Source of the DNA: Terriglobus roseus DSM 18391
GTDB lineage: Bacteria; Acidobacteriota; Terriglobia; Terriglobales; Acidobacteriaceae
Direction: 5' to 3'
Length of the DNA: 64,000 nucleotides
Assembly: GCF_000265425.1 (NCBI RefSeq)
Contig: NC_018014.1
Coordinates: forward strand, 4,960,001 to 5,024,000
Under the pieces are notes generated by a model. That model had not been told where the DNA came from, did not search any database, and saw only the letters and a list, made by a program, of their open reading frames with translations. Within the stretch, counting starts at the first letter, position 1. Each line of letters opens with the position of its first letter. Both the position numbers and the translations under genes were made by a program. Of the stretch, positions 1-7,299 are shown piece by piece.

Positions 1-318
1 CTGCCGCGCGCTGCGGTGGAGCTTGCAAAGGACTGGCGCACGGATAAGCTGCTTCGCCAACTGGAAGCGTTGCTGCTGATCGCGGACAAGGAACACATGT
101 ACCTGCTGGGCGGCAATGGCGATGTCATCGAGCCGGACCAGATCGAGGGCGGCAGCATCATGACCATCGGCAGCGGTGGCAGCTTTGCGCAGAGTGCCGC
201 ACAGGCGCTGCTGGAGAACACCGATCTTTCCGCTCGCCAGATCGTCGAGAAGAGCATGAAGATTGCTGCGGAGATCTGTATCTATACGAACGAGAACATT
301 ACAGTGGAGGAGCTTTAA
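1..318 (+). CDS. hslV: ATP-dependent protease subunit HslV (C-terminal part)
   Basis: This is the last 105 residues of HslV, the proteolytic subunit of the HslUV (ClpQY) complex, which degrades unfolded and regulatory proteins in the cytoplasm. The reading frame is open from base 1, so the 5' end with the catalytic N-terminal Thr lies outside the window. Visible family signatures are the LLIADKEHMYLL strand, the GNGDVIEP turn, the MTIGSGGSFAQSAAQALL helix and the end ICIYTNENITVEEL. The stop codon overlaps the hslU start by one base (TAATG), so the two subunits are probably translated together. Identification is firm because hslU follows directly. Confidence 0.96.
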   Translation: MPRAAVELAKDWRTDKLLRQLEALLLIADKEHMYLLGGNGDVIEPDQIEGGSIMTIGSGGSFAQSAAQALLENTDLSARQIVEKSMKIAAEICIYTNENITVEEL

Positions 319-1949
319 TGGCCATCTACCTCCCCGGAGTAGCAGAAGACCAGGCCGTCAATCTGGAAGAGATGACGCCTCGCGAGATTGTTGCGGAGCT
401 GGATAAGTACGTGGTCGGTCAGCATGCGGCGAAGCGTGCCGTTGCCATTGCGCTGCGCAATCGTCAGCGCCGGCAGAAGCTGCCGCCTGAGATTGCCGAC
501 GAGATCATGCCGAAGAACATCATCATGATCGGACCGACGGGCGTTGGTAAGACGGAGATTGCAAGACGGTTAGCCAAGCTAACTAACTCACCGTTCCTGA
601 AGGTGGAAGCCAGCAAGTTCACCGAGGTCGGCTATGTCGGCCGCGATGTGGAATCGATTGTGCGCGACTTGGTCGAGACATCGATCGAGATGGTGCGCGA
701 AGAGAAGCTGGAAGAGGTGGAAGACAAGGCGGAGATGGTTGCGGAGGAGCGTCTGCTGGATCTGCTGCTGCCGCCCGCACCGCTGGATACGCTGAAGTCT
801 GCTGCGGAGAAGAAGTCGGATGGCACAGCGCAGGATGCGGGTCATACGGGCGATGCCGTGACGGATGCGCAGCCGCCGGTTGCGATTGACTTCGATGCTG
901 CGACTGCAAAGCCGGAGGAGCCGAAGTCGCTGGATGCGACGCGCGAGAAGCTGCGTACGCAGTTCCGCGAGGGCAAACTGGACGATCGCATGGTGGAGAT
1001 CGATGCGCGCGACCGCAATCAGCCTGCGTTTGAGATTGTGGGCGTGGGCGGCAGCGAAGATGCCGATGTGAACCTGAAGGACCTGTTGCCTGGTCTGTTC
1101 GGATCGCGCTCACGCAAGCGGAAGATGAAGGTCTCCGAGGCCTTTGAATACCTCATCAGTGAAGAAGAGGGCCGCCTGATCGATATGGAGCAGGTGACGC
1201 GCACAGCGATTGAGCGCGTGGAAGACAGCGGCATCGTCTTCCTGGATGAGATCGATAAGATCGCCGGCCGTGAGGGCGGACATGGGCCGGATGTGAGTCG
1301 TGAGGGTGTGCAGCGCGACATTCTGCCGATTGTGGAAGGCACCACGGTCAACACGAAGTATGGCTTTGTTTCGACGGACCACATCCTGTTCATTGCAGCG
1401 GGTGCGTTCCATGTGTCGAAGCCGAGCGATCTGATTCCGGAGTTGCAGGGCCGCTTCCCGATTCGTGTGGAGCTGCAGTCGTTGACCGTTGAGGACTTCA
1501 TCCGGATTCTTACGGAGCCGAAGTCTTCGCTGGTGAAGCAGTCGATTGCGCTGCTGGAGACGGAGGGTCTGAAGCTGGAGTTCAAGCCGGAAGCTCTGGA
1601 AGAGATGGCGAACTTTGCCTTCAGCGTGAACGAGACGACGGAGAATATTGGTGCGCGTCGTTTGCACACGATTATGGAGCGCGTTCTGGATGAGATCAGC
1701 TTCCAGGCGCCGGACCTGATCAAGAATGCGAAGCCTGCGGAAAACGGTGTGGTGGCGCAGGTGGAACCGAGTACCCTGCAGAAGCCGAAGGGCACGCCGG
1801 AGACCGAAGCACCGCAGCATCCGCTGCCGGTGATCGAACGGCAGGTTGAAGGCGGCGTGGAACGCGTGGTCGTGATCGATCCGGAGTATGTGCGGCAGCA
1901 GGTTGCGGCAATTGTTAAGAACCAGGATTTGAGTCGTTACATTTTGTAG
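318..1949 (+). CDS. hslU: ATP-dependent protease ATPase subunit HslU
   Basis: AAA+ unfoldase that feeds substrates to HslV. Walker A (GPTGVGKT) is at residues 72-79, Walker B (FLDEIDK) near residue 307, and the protein ends in the DLSRYIL tail that docks into HslV in known HslUV complexes. The start has a good GGAGGAG ribosome site five bases upstream and overlaps the hslV stop. At 543 residues it is about 100 longer than the E. coli protein (443). The extra length lies in an acidic, Ala/Pro-rich I-domain insertion (about residues 150-215) and a second insertion of roughly 40 residues just before the C-terminal VVIDPEYV segment. The core motifs are intact, so I expect a functional unfoldase. 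A hairpin terminator follows. Confidence 0.97.
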   Translation: MAIYLPGVAEDQAVNLEEMTPREIVAELDKYVVGQHAAKRAVAIALRNRQRRQKLPPEIADEIMPKNIIMIGPTGVGKTEIARRLAKLTNSPFLKVEASKFTEVGYVGRDVESIVRDLVETSIEMVREEKLEEVEDKAEMVAEERLLDLLLPPAPLDTLKSAAEKKSDGTAQDAGHTGDAVTDAQPPVAIDFDAATAKPEEPKSLDATREKLRTQFREGKLDDRMVEIDARDRNQPAFEIVGVGGSEDADVNLKDLLPGLFGSRSRKRKMKVSEAFEYLISEEEGRLIDMEQVTRTAIERVEDSGIVFLDEIDKIAGREGGHGPDVSREGVQRDILPIVEGTTVNTKYGFVSTDHILFIAAGAFHVSKPSDLIPELQGRFPIRVELQSLTVEDFIRILTEPKSSLVKQSIALLETEGLKLEFKPEALEEMANFAFSVNETTENIGARRLHTIMERVLDEISFQAPDLIKNAKPAENGVVAQVEPSTLQKPKGTPETEAPQHPLPVIERQVEGGVERVVVIDPEYVRQQVAAIVKNQDLSRYIL

Positions 1950-1972
1950 GGCTTTCTCAACAGGACTTAGGG

Positions 1973-1998
1973 GCCGCAGCGGAAGCTGCGGCTTCTTT
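1973..1998 (+). terminator. Rho-independent terminator after hslVU
   Basis: GCCGCAGC (1973-1980), loop GGAA, GCTGCGGC (1985-1992), then TTCTTT. It is a perfect 8-bp GC-rich stem 24 bases after the hslU stop. Confidence 0.8.
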
Positions 1999-2235
1999 GC
2001 GTTTGCGTGCTGCGGATCCCAGGAGACGGATCGCTGTGCGATACGTTTCGTGCGCAGTGTTGCGTGGTGTGTGATTTTGGGCGTATGCTGCGCGGCAGCA
2101 AGGTGTCTCTCGCCTTGAAGCCTACCCTCTGGCGCGCGCCGTTCTGCAGTGATGTTTGCTGTGGCGGCCAACACCCCTCTGGATCTGCTCCAGACGAGCA
2201 TCTTCAAAACGTACCCCACACGTTAGGGAGTTGCC

Positions 2236-2457
2236 ATGAGTCTTATCTCACGCAGTACCGGTATTCATAATCACCTGGCGCCTCGCAAGAAGCATCTGTC
2301 CTCGCATTCAGGCAGTCATGCCGCGCAGGACGCCGGTGGCTCTACGAACCCCGCTGATATGCCGCAGCGCGAACGCCCGTTTGCTCCCCTGCAGTTCGAT
2401 GAAAAGAGTGAGGTCACGTCGAAGCCTCCGGCCTACAAGTCCATCTTTCATCTGTAA
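2236..2457 (+). CDS. Small hypothetical protein, 73 aa
   Basis: I do not recognise this protein. It has an ATG start with GGGAG six bases upstream and ends at 2457. It is polar and probably disordered: a basic, His/Ser-rich first half (APRKKHLSSHSGSHAA) and a Pro-containing second half ending KPPAYKSIFHL. No membrane segment, signal peptide or metal-binding Cys is present. It stands alone between the hslU terminator and a strong 20-bp hairpin at 2564-2607 that could end its transcript. The ribosome site and isolated setting favour a real gene, but its codon pattern cannot be judged well at this length. Confidence 0.45.
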   Translation: MSLISRSTGIHNHLAPRKKHLSSHSGSHAAQDAGGSTNPADMPQRERPFAPLQFDEKSEVTSKPPAYKSIFHL

Positions 2458-2563
2458 GGCGCCTCATCTCCCAGGTTTAATGACACCGGTCCTGCTGCGC
2501 GCGGGACCGTGTCTGCGTTGATGCCCGTAGACCGGTTGCATCGGCAATGAAGTTGTATCTGCA

Positions 2564-2607
2564 ACGAACGACGGCCCCGGCGAGTGATCGCCGGGGCCGT
2601 CGTTCGT
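2564..2607. terminator. Perfect 20-bp hairpin between convergent genes
   Basis: Bases 2564-2583 are the exact reverse complement of 2588-2607, around the loop GTGA. The element lies between the small plus-strand gene and the 3' end of the minus-strand VWFA gene, so it most likely ends transcription from both sides. Neither side has a clear T-run, which leaves some doubt about the mechanism. Confidence 0.6.
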
Positions 2608-2614
2608 GTGGGTC

Positions 2615-4291
2615 CTATCTGGGTGCGGGTGGCGTGGCGCCATTCATGGCGGCGTCTGCCGTGCCGATGCGTCCGGTGGCAGAGACACGGACGACAAAGC
2701 GTGCACGGACAGCCTTGGGATCGTGCTCGAGCAGGAAGTGAAAGGTGACGTCGCGGATGAGCGGGCCGGTGGGTGGCACTTCTCCGCCTGCGGGGACCTT
2801 GATGCTGCGTGCGATCTGTTTGAGCTGCTTGTTCTTCTTGTCGAAGGTGGTGGCGAGGACGACGACCTCGGTGTGGCGTGGCTCGGTATCGGTTGCCGGG
2901 GTCCAGACGAGGCCCTTGCCTTCGACGTGGACGTTGAAGGCGTCGGGGTTTGCGGGGTCAGGCGTGAGGGTGAGCGGGACGCCGTCATAGACCATGTTGC
3001 TGGTGTCCGCGGCCATCAGCTCAAAGGCGAGGCGGCGCGACGGGTTGGTGGGGTTCACGCGGGCGGGGCCCATCTGGACGTAGTAGCCTTCGCGGGTGGT
3101 TGCGGTGAGGTCCGGGCGGCTGAGTGTGATCTTGATGCGGCGGAACTTCTTGGGATCGACCGAGTCGTTGCCGGGGCGGTAGGTGAGCGAGTAGAAGCTG
3201 GCGCCGTCGCGAATGCCGTTGGCGATCTCGGTGTCAACGTCGTTGCGGCCGTAGAAGGTGCGTCCGCCGGTGGCCACGGCGAGTTTGCTGAACTGGTAGT
3301 TGCCGCCGAAGGGATCGTTGAAGGCAGCGTCCGAGCCATAGTTGCCGCCGGGTGTGACGGTGAGGCCGGCGGGGTCGACGGTGTAAAGGGTCACGCGGGC
3401 GTCGCGCAGTTCGTTGACGCACTGTTGGACGGCGTTGTTGACACGAACCTCGGTGTCGACCGGGCCGTTGACGAAGTTGTAGGCGGGAAATCCGCGGCCA
3501 ATCCAGATCATGTTCTTGTGGCCGGGATGGCCGATGACGGCTTCTGCGACGCGTGTGAGTGTGCCGAAGGCGGCGCTGAAGCGCTCAGCCACCCAGCCGC
3601 CCTGATGCACCTGCCAGGGGTAGGCGACGAAGTGGTGATCGAGCGCGTTGATGAGCTTCGACTTGTCCTGTGTGTAGTCGACGAGGACGCTGAAGCTGGT
3701 GAGGTTGACCGCGATCAGCATCGTTGGTGTGTCGAGTTTGTCGGGCTGCTTCGCGAGGAGCTTCTTCAGGGAGTAACGCGCGAAGGCCATGTCCTCAAAG
3801 CGGGTGTTGAACTCGTCGAGCAGGAGGATGTTGACGGGGGCCTGAGGCGCGAGCCGGTCGAGGTCAGCGGTGGAGTTGATGTCGGCGGCGGGAGGAACCG
3901 TGTGGCGGCCTGCGTCTTCGAAGTTGAGGATGGTCTGCGGCTGGTCCATCTCCGTGACGTGGAAGTCGTCGCGGGTAAGTCCGTTGACGACGTTGCCCGA
4001 TTTGTCGGTGACGACAACATCCAGGACGACGAGCCGGGCAGAGCGGCGAATGGTGAAGGAGCCGTCGGCTGCCTTGGCCGGCTGGGCTGCATTGCCGGGC
4101 TGCGCTGGAGGTGCGCTGCCGGAGGCAGGCGGCTGAGCGGGCGGCTGCGTGGTGGGAGTCGGTGTCGCGGGGTTTGGCGACGGCGTCTGGGACCAGGTTG
4201 GAAGCGTGAGAGTCGCAGCGCCGAGAACGAGAGTGCAGGCGAGATTCCGGGCGAAGTTCAACAGGGGCAATTGAAGCACTACGCGTACCAC
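2615..4291 (-). CDS. Secreted VWFA-related protein, Acidobacterium type
   Basis: A 558-residue exported protein of the VWFA-related family (TIGR03436 type) found in Acidobacteria. A signal peptide is visible at about residues 12-35 (hydrophobic run ending TLPTWSQ), followed by a Pro/Thr/Gln-rich linker to about residue 72. Next comes the family's first beta domain (RLVVLDVVVTDKSGNVV, GLTRDDF) and the VWA-like core starting VNILLLDEFNT. The usual DxSxS metal site is replaced by DEFNT, as I recall for this family, so metal binding is uncertain. The function of the family is unknown; adhesion or protein scaffolding at the cell surface is a guess. It lies 47 bases downstream of the 46-residue membrane peptide, which is itself downstream of a TonB-like gene on the same strand. 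Confidence 0.85.
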   Translation of the reverse strand: MVRVVLQLPLLNFARNLACTLVLGAATLTLPTWSQTPSPNPATPTPTTQPPAQPPASGSAPPAQPGNAAQPAKAADGSFTIRRSARLVVLDVVVTDKSGNVVNGLTRDDFHVTEMDQPQTILNFEDAGRHTVPPAADINSTADLDRLAPQAPVNILLLDEFNTRFEDMAFARYSLKKLLAKQPDKLDTPTMLIAVNLTSFSVLVDYTQDKSKLINALDHHFVAYPWQVHQGGWVAERFSAAFGTLTRVAEAVIGHPGHKNMIWIGRGFPAYNFVNGPVDTEVRVNNAVQQCVNELRDARVTLYTVDPAGLTVTPGGNYGSDAAFNDPFGGNYQFSKLAVATGGRTFYGRNDVDTEIANGIRDGASFYSLTYRPGNDSVDPKKFRRIKITLSRPDLTATTREGYYVQMGPARVNPTNPSRRLAFELMAADTSNMVYDGVPLTLTPDPANPDAFNVHVEGKGLVWTPATDTEPRHTEVVVLATTFDKKNKQLKQIARSIKVPAGGEVPPTGPLIRDVTFHFLLEHDPKAVRARFVVRVSATGRIGTADAAMNGATPPAPR

Positions 4292-4338
4292 CTTTCACGG
4301 ACACCGCACGTTGACTTCAGCAGGCCCGGTGCTTCCCT

Positions 4339-4479
4339 CTACTTGTTTAGGTGGAGTTCCTGAAGAGGCGGCTTTGGTTCGGGTGGTCCGTTCCTCCACC
4401 GGATGAGGTGGAGGATCAGCGGGAATAGGCCGAGAAGTAGTCCACCGAGGCTGATGAGTCCTTGTTGAGAGACGATCAT
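4339..4479 (-). CDS. 46-aa single-pass membrane peptide resembling the BatA N-terminus
   Basis: A short protein, MIVSQQGLISLGGLLLG to HLNK. A hydrophobic helix (about residues 8-24) is followed by LHLIRWRN and a Pro-rich cytoplasmic tail. The pattern of hydrophobic helix, IPLxLHLxxRR-like end and short tail is what begins BatA/aerotolerance-type VWA proteins, but here no VWA domain follows. I chose ATG 4479 because GGAG lies nine bases upstream; a longer reading from 4569 adds a Cys-rich stretch without a ribosome site. It sits between the TonB-like gene and the secreted VWFA gene, all on the minus strand. No function can be assigned. Confidence 0.5.
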   Translation of the reverse strand: MIVSQQGLISLGGLLLGLFPLILHLIRWRNGPPEPKPPLQELHLNK

Positions 4480-4634
4480 TTCTTCGCGCTCCGTGGTGCC
4501 GGACCGTTGCGCGCTGGGCAACGGCGAGTAGGAGCAGCATACTGGCGCGCAAGCGAACCGGCCATCCATGGGATGGCTGTGGCAGAAATCAGCGTGTGCA
4601 GAGATCGGGATTGCGCTGAGCGCCGGACGAAGTG

Positions 4635-5759
4635 TTACTGCGCTTCGCCCTGGCCGTCTTTGTTGATCCGGAACTCGATGCGGAGTTCGAGATTGGGGCC
4701 GTGGAATTCCTTGGGCAGGGGCTGCGCCTGGCCGAGGCCGGTGATGGAGCCCCAGGCCGCGCGGTCGATTGCAACGTCATGCGTGGAGTAGTCCAGGTGC
4801 ATGGCGCCGATCTTGCCGTCGGGCAGGATGGTGAAGCGGACGCCGGTGATGCCCTGCTTATTGAGCGGCGGGCGGCACTCTTCAGGAATGAGTGGAAGCC
4901 AGTTGCGGCGGACGTCGCTCAGCAGGCGGTTGAGGTACTTGCCGAAGTCGACGCCCTGCATGTCCGACAGGACCTTGACGCCCTGATCTGCGCCACCCTG
5001 GCGAGCTGGGCCGTTGGAGCCATAGTCACCGCCTGGGCCACCGCGTGCACCGCGTGCCGCATCGGCGATGGCTTCGCCGGCGCTCTTCTGGCCGCCGAAG
5101 ATGTTCTTACTCGCCGTAGGTGATGCCGAAGGGGCATCCGCCAGCGGCGGCGTGGGCCGACTGGGCTGCGGCGTTGGCGGCGTGTTGCGTGTCTGCTGGG
5201 GCGGTGGCTGCTGCTGAGGCTGTTGCGGCTGCTGCGGAGCCTGCTGTTTGGGCTGAGCGGGCTGCGGCGTGGGTTTGGGAGCGGGCGCCGCAGGCTGGCC
5301 AGGGGCAGGTTGAGGAGCCTGCGGGCTGGGCTTGGGACTCTGCGAACGCGTGGTTTTCTCGCTGACGTTGGGCGTCGGCCTGGGCGGCTTGGTCTGCTTT
5401 GGCAGATCGGGCGGCGTATCCAGGTACGTCATGGTGCTGCGGCGATCAGGCGGCGACTGCACGATAACGGGGGGATGCCACAGGTAGCGCGGACCGTAGA
5501 TGATGACCCAGCCGAGGATCAGCCAGACGATGACCGAGATGTAGACGGCTTCGCGGAAGCGCGCACGGGTGCGCTCGACATCGACTTCGTCCAGCAGCAT
5601 GACCAGTTCGTGCTGGTGCAGCTCCTCATAGCGGCCACGACGGAACCTGCGACCGCCGGACGCCGTTTCGGGCGTGTCGTTGGGCCGTGCTGTTTCCTGG
5701 GTGCTGTCCTCGCCGGGAGGTGTCTCGAGATGGGCCACGCGTATGTACGGTTTCTTCAA
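4635..5759 (-). CDS. TonB-like energy transducer with proline-rich periplasmic spacer
   Basis: A 374-residue protein with an unusually long basic cytoplasmic N-terminus (about 70 residues), one membrane helix (VYISVIVWLILGWVIIYG, about residues 71-88), a long Pro/Gln-rich spacer (about 115-205) and a C-terminal TonB-like alpha/beta domain (about 262-374, with VRFTILPDGKIGAMHLDYST). TonB proteins pass proton-motive energy from ExbBD to outer-membrane receptors. No exbBD is adjacent, so the partner is encoded elsewhere or this is a TonB paralogue with another role. The first start is TTG at 5759; GTG at 5738 is possible. It begins the minus-strand run towards the VWFA gene and is divergent from the DedA gene. 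Confidence 0.75.
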   Translation of the reverse strand: MKKPYIRVAHLETPPGEDSTQETARPNDTPETASGGRRFRRGRYEELHQHELVMLLDEVDVERTRARFREAVYISVIVWLILGWVIIYGPRYLWHPPVIVQSPPDRRSTMTYLDTPPDLPKQTKPPRPTPNVSEKTTRSQSPKPSPQAPQPAPGQPAAPAPKPTPQPAQPKQQAPQQPQQPQQQPPPQQTRNTPPTPQPSRPTPPLADAPSASPTASKNIFGGQKSAGEAIADAARGARGGPGGDYGSNGPARQGGADQGVKVLSDMQGVDFGKYLNRLLSDVRRNWLPLIPEECRPPLNKQGITGVRFTILPDGKIGAMHLDYSTHDVAIDRAAWGSITGLGQAQPLPKEFHGPNLELRIEFRINKDGQGEAQ

Positions 5760-5883
5760 AGGTTAGGACGTGAGCCGGAGCCGATTCGTTTCGAACGGCG
5801 CGGCTTGACGCCCGTGGCGCAACCTTATTCTCTCACCCCGGCAGGCAGACCCGGGCGGCCGTGACGCGTAGAATAGCCCGGAG

Positions 5884-6627
5884 ATGCTTCACTTGCACGT
5901 AATTGCGGCCCTTCTGCAGACAGACGCCACCGCACACGCCGCTCCCCATGTTGCCGCCCATGGCGGAGCGCTGAAGCACATCAGTGAAAACCTGAAACAC
6001 TTCTTCGAACGGTTCGGTATCTGGGGCCTGGCGGCGATTGCGCTGCTGGATTCGGCACTGCTGCCCATGCCGTGGCAGGTGCTGCTGATCTCGAATGTAC
6101 ACAGCAATCCTTCACGGTTCCTGATCTACCCGGTGGTTGCGGCGGTTGCGTCGGCAATCGGCAGCCTGGTTCCGTTCTATGTCGGCCGGCTGGGCGGCGA
6201 GATCTTCCTGCTGGGAAAGATCAACCGCGAGCGCTATGAGCGGCTGCGCGACCGGTTCGAGCGGCAGGAGTTCCTGGCCATCTTCGTTCCGGCGATGGGA
6301 CCGCCACCGACGCCGATCAAGCTGTTCGAGTTCTGCGCGGGTGTCTTTGAGATGAAACCGCTGACCTTCCTGGTCGCGATTCTGCTGGGCAAGCTGGTGC
6401 AGTTCACGATCTACGCGGTGATCACGCACGTGTACGGTCCCGGCGCGCTGGGAGCCGTCACATCCGCCCTGCGCGGACATACGCACCTGATCTTCACTGT
6501 AGCGGGCCTGCTGCTGGCCGGCATCGCAATCTGGGTCGTCCGGAAGCTCTTCGATCGCCGTCGCGGCACGCGGCTGCCGATTGAGGAAGAAGAGAACGAC
6601 GGTAAGACGGTGATTGTGGAGGAGTAG
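5884..6627 (+). CDS. DedA/VTT-domain membrane protein
   Basis: A 247-residue polytopic inner-membrane protein of the DedA (SNARE-associated/VTT) family. Several hydrophobic segments are seen: GLAAIALLDSALLPMPWQVLLI, FLIYPVVAAVASAIGSLVPFYVG, a re-entrant PAMGPPPTPIKLFEFCAG region, LTFLVAILLGKLVQFTIYAVI, and a C-terminal helix LIFTVAGLLLAGIAIWVV followed by a basic/acidic tail. DedA proteins act in membrane homeostasis, and some flip undecaprenyl phosphate or phospholipids; the substrate here cannot be read from sequence. The N-terminal 40 residues are His-rich. It is divergent from the TonB-like gene (124-bp gap) and convergent with the nucleotidase gene. Confidence 0.85.
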   Translation: MLHLHVIAALLQTDATAHAAPHVAAHGGALKHISENLKHFFERFGIWGLAAIALLDSALLPMPWQVLLISNVHSNPSRFLIYPVVAAVASAIGSLVPFYVGRLGGEIFLLGKINRERYERLRDRFERQEFLAIFVPAMGPPPTPIKLFEFCAGVFEMKPLTFLVAILLGKLVQFTIYAVITHVYGPGALGAVTSALRGHTHLIFTVAGLLLAGIAIWVVRKLFDRRRGTRLPIEEEENDGKTVIVEE

Positions 6628-6668
6628 CGGACCTACTCCCTCCTACTTTTGCAGCGGTCGACCCGCTC

Positions 6669-7202
6669 CTACTTCTGCTTGTAAAAGAACTTCTCCACGG
6701 CCAGCCAGTTATCGACGCGGGTCCACTCCGTCACGTACTTGTTGTGCGGTGCGGTGAAGAGCAGGCCGCGGCCGTTGAACATGCGCAGTTGCCGTGGATT
6801 GTCGTCGATGAGGAAGTCTGAGGCGAGGATCGACTTGTTGCCGCAGAAGACCATGTGCGACGGCCGGATGAAGGGAAAGTGCTGCTCCATCCACCGGTAT
6901 TTCGCGGTGAAGCTGGCTGGGACCTCCATGGCGGCAGAGGCGATGAAGACCTCGTGGTCACGGCTCAGGCGTTCGAGAACCCGCTGCGCGTCGGGCATGA
7001 CGGTCAGGGCGCCGAAGAACTCGGGCTCGTTCAGGTAGCCGCCCAGTGCCTCGTGGTGCTCCGGCGGGACGCACTGCCAGAGCCACTTGCCGTCCAGGTC
7101 CTCGTGGGTCAGCTCTGCGCCAAAGTCGGCGTTGTAGCGGCGGATGTGCTCGGCCACGGTGTCCGCCATGACCTCATCCATATCGACTGCGATCCTTGCC
7201 AT
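6669..7202 (-). CDS. 5'(3')-deoxyribonucleotidase-like HAD phosphatase
   Basis: A 177-residue protein of the NT5C family of HAD phosphatases, which remove phosphate from (deoxy)nucleoside monophosphates. The catalytic DMDEV motif is at residues 7-11, where the first Asp is the nucleophile and the second the acid/base. The second HAD motif is in IASAAMEVP and the third in LASDFLIDDNPRQL. The length matches the family. GGTGAGG lies four bases before the ATG. It stands alone between a convergent DedA gene and a divergent efflux pump gene. The exact substrate is not evident from sequence. Confidence 0.85.
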   Translation of the reverse strand: MARIAVDMDEVMADTVAEHIRRYNADFGAELTHEDLDGKWLWQCVPPEHHEALGGYLNEPEFFGALTVMPDAQRVLERLSRDHEVFIASAAMEVPASFTAKYRWMEQHFPFIRPSHMVFCGNKSILASDFLIDDNPRQLRMFNGRGLLFTAPHNKYVTEWTRVDNWLAVEKFFYKQK

Positions 7203-7299
7203 TGCCTCACCCTAGCATTTCCGGCGGGGCACCGGCAAAGACGCGGTCCGGTGAACAAATCTGCATCCCGGTACTTTCCGGACGAATCGAAACAAGAAC

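Noticed and set aside
2606..4363. A 585-codon plus-strand frame opposite the VWFA gene
   Set aside because: It is the antisense of a gene with clear signal peptide and family motifs. Its Gly/Val/Asp-rich translation is typical of antisense frames in GC-rich coding DNA.
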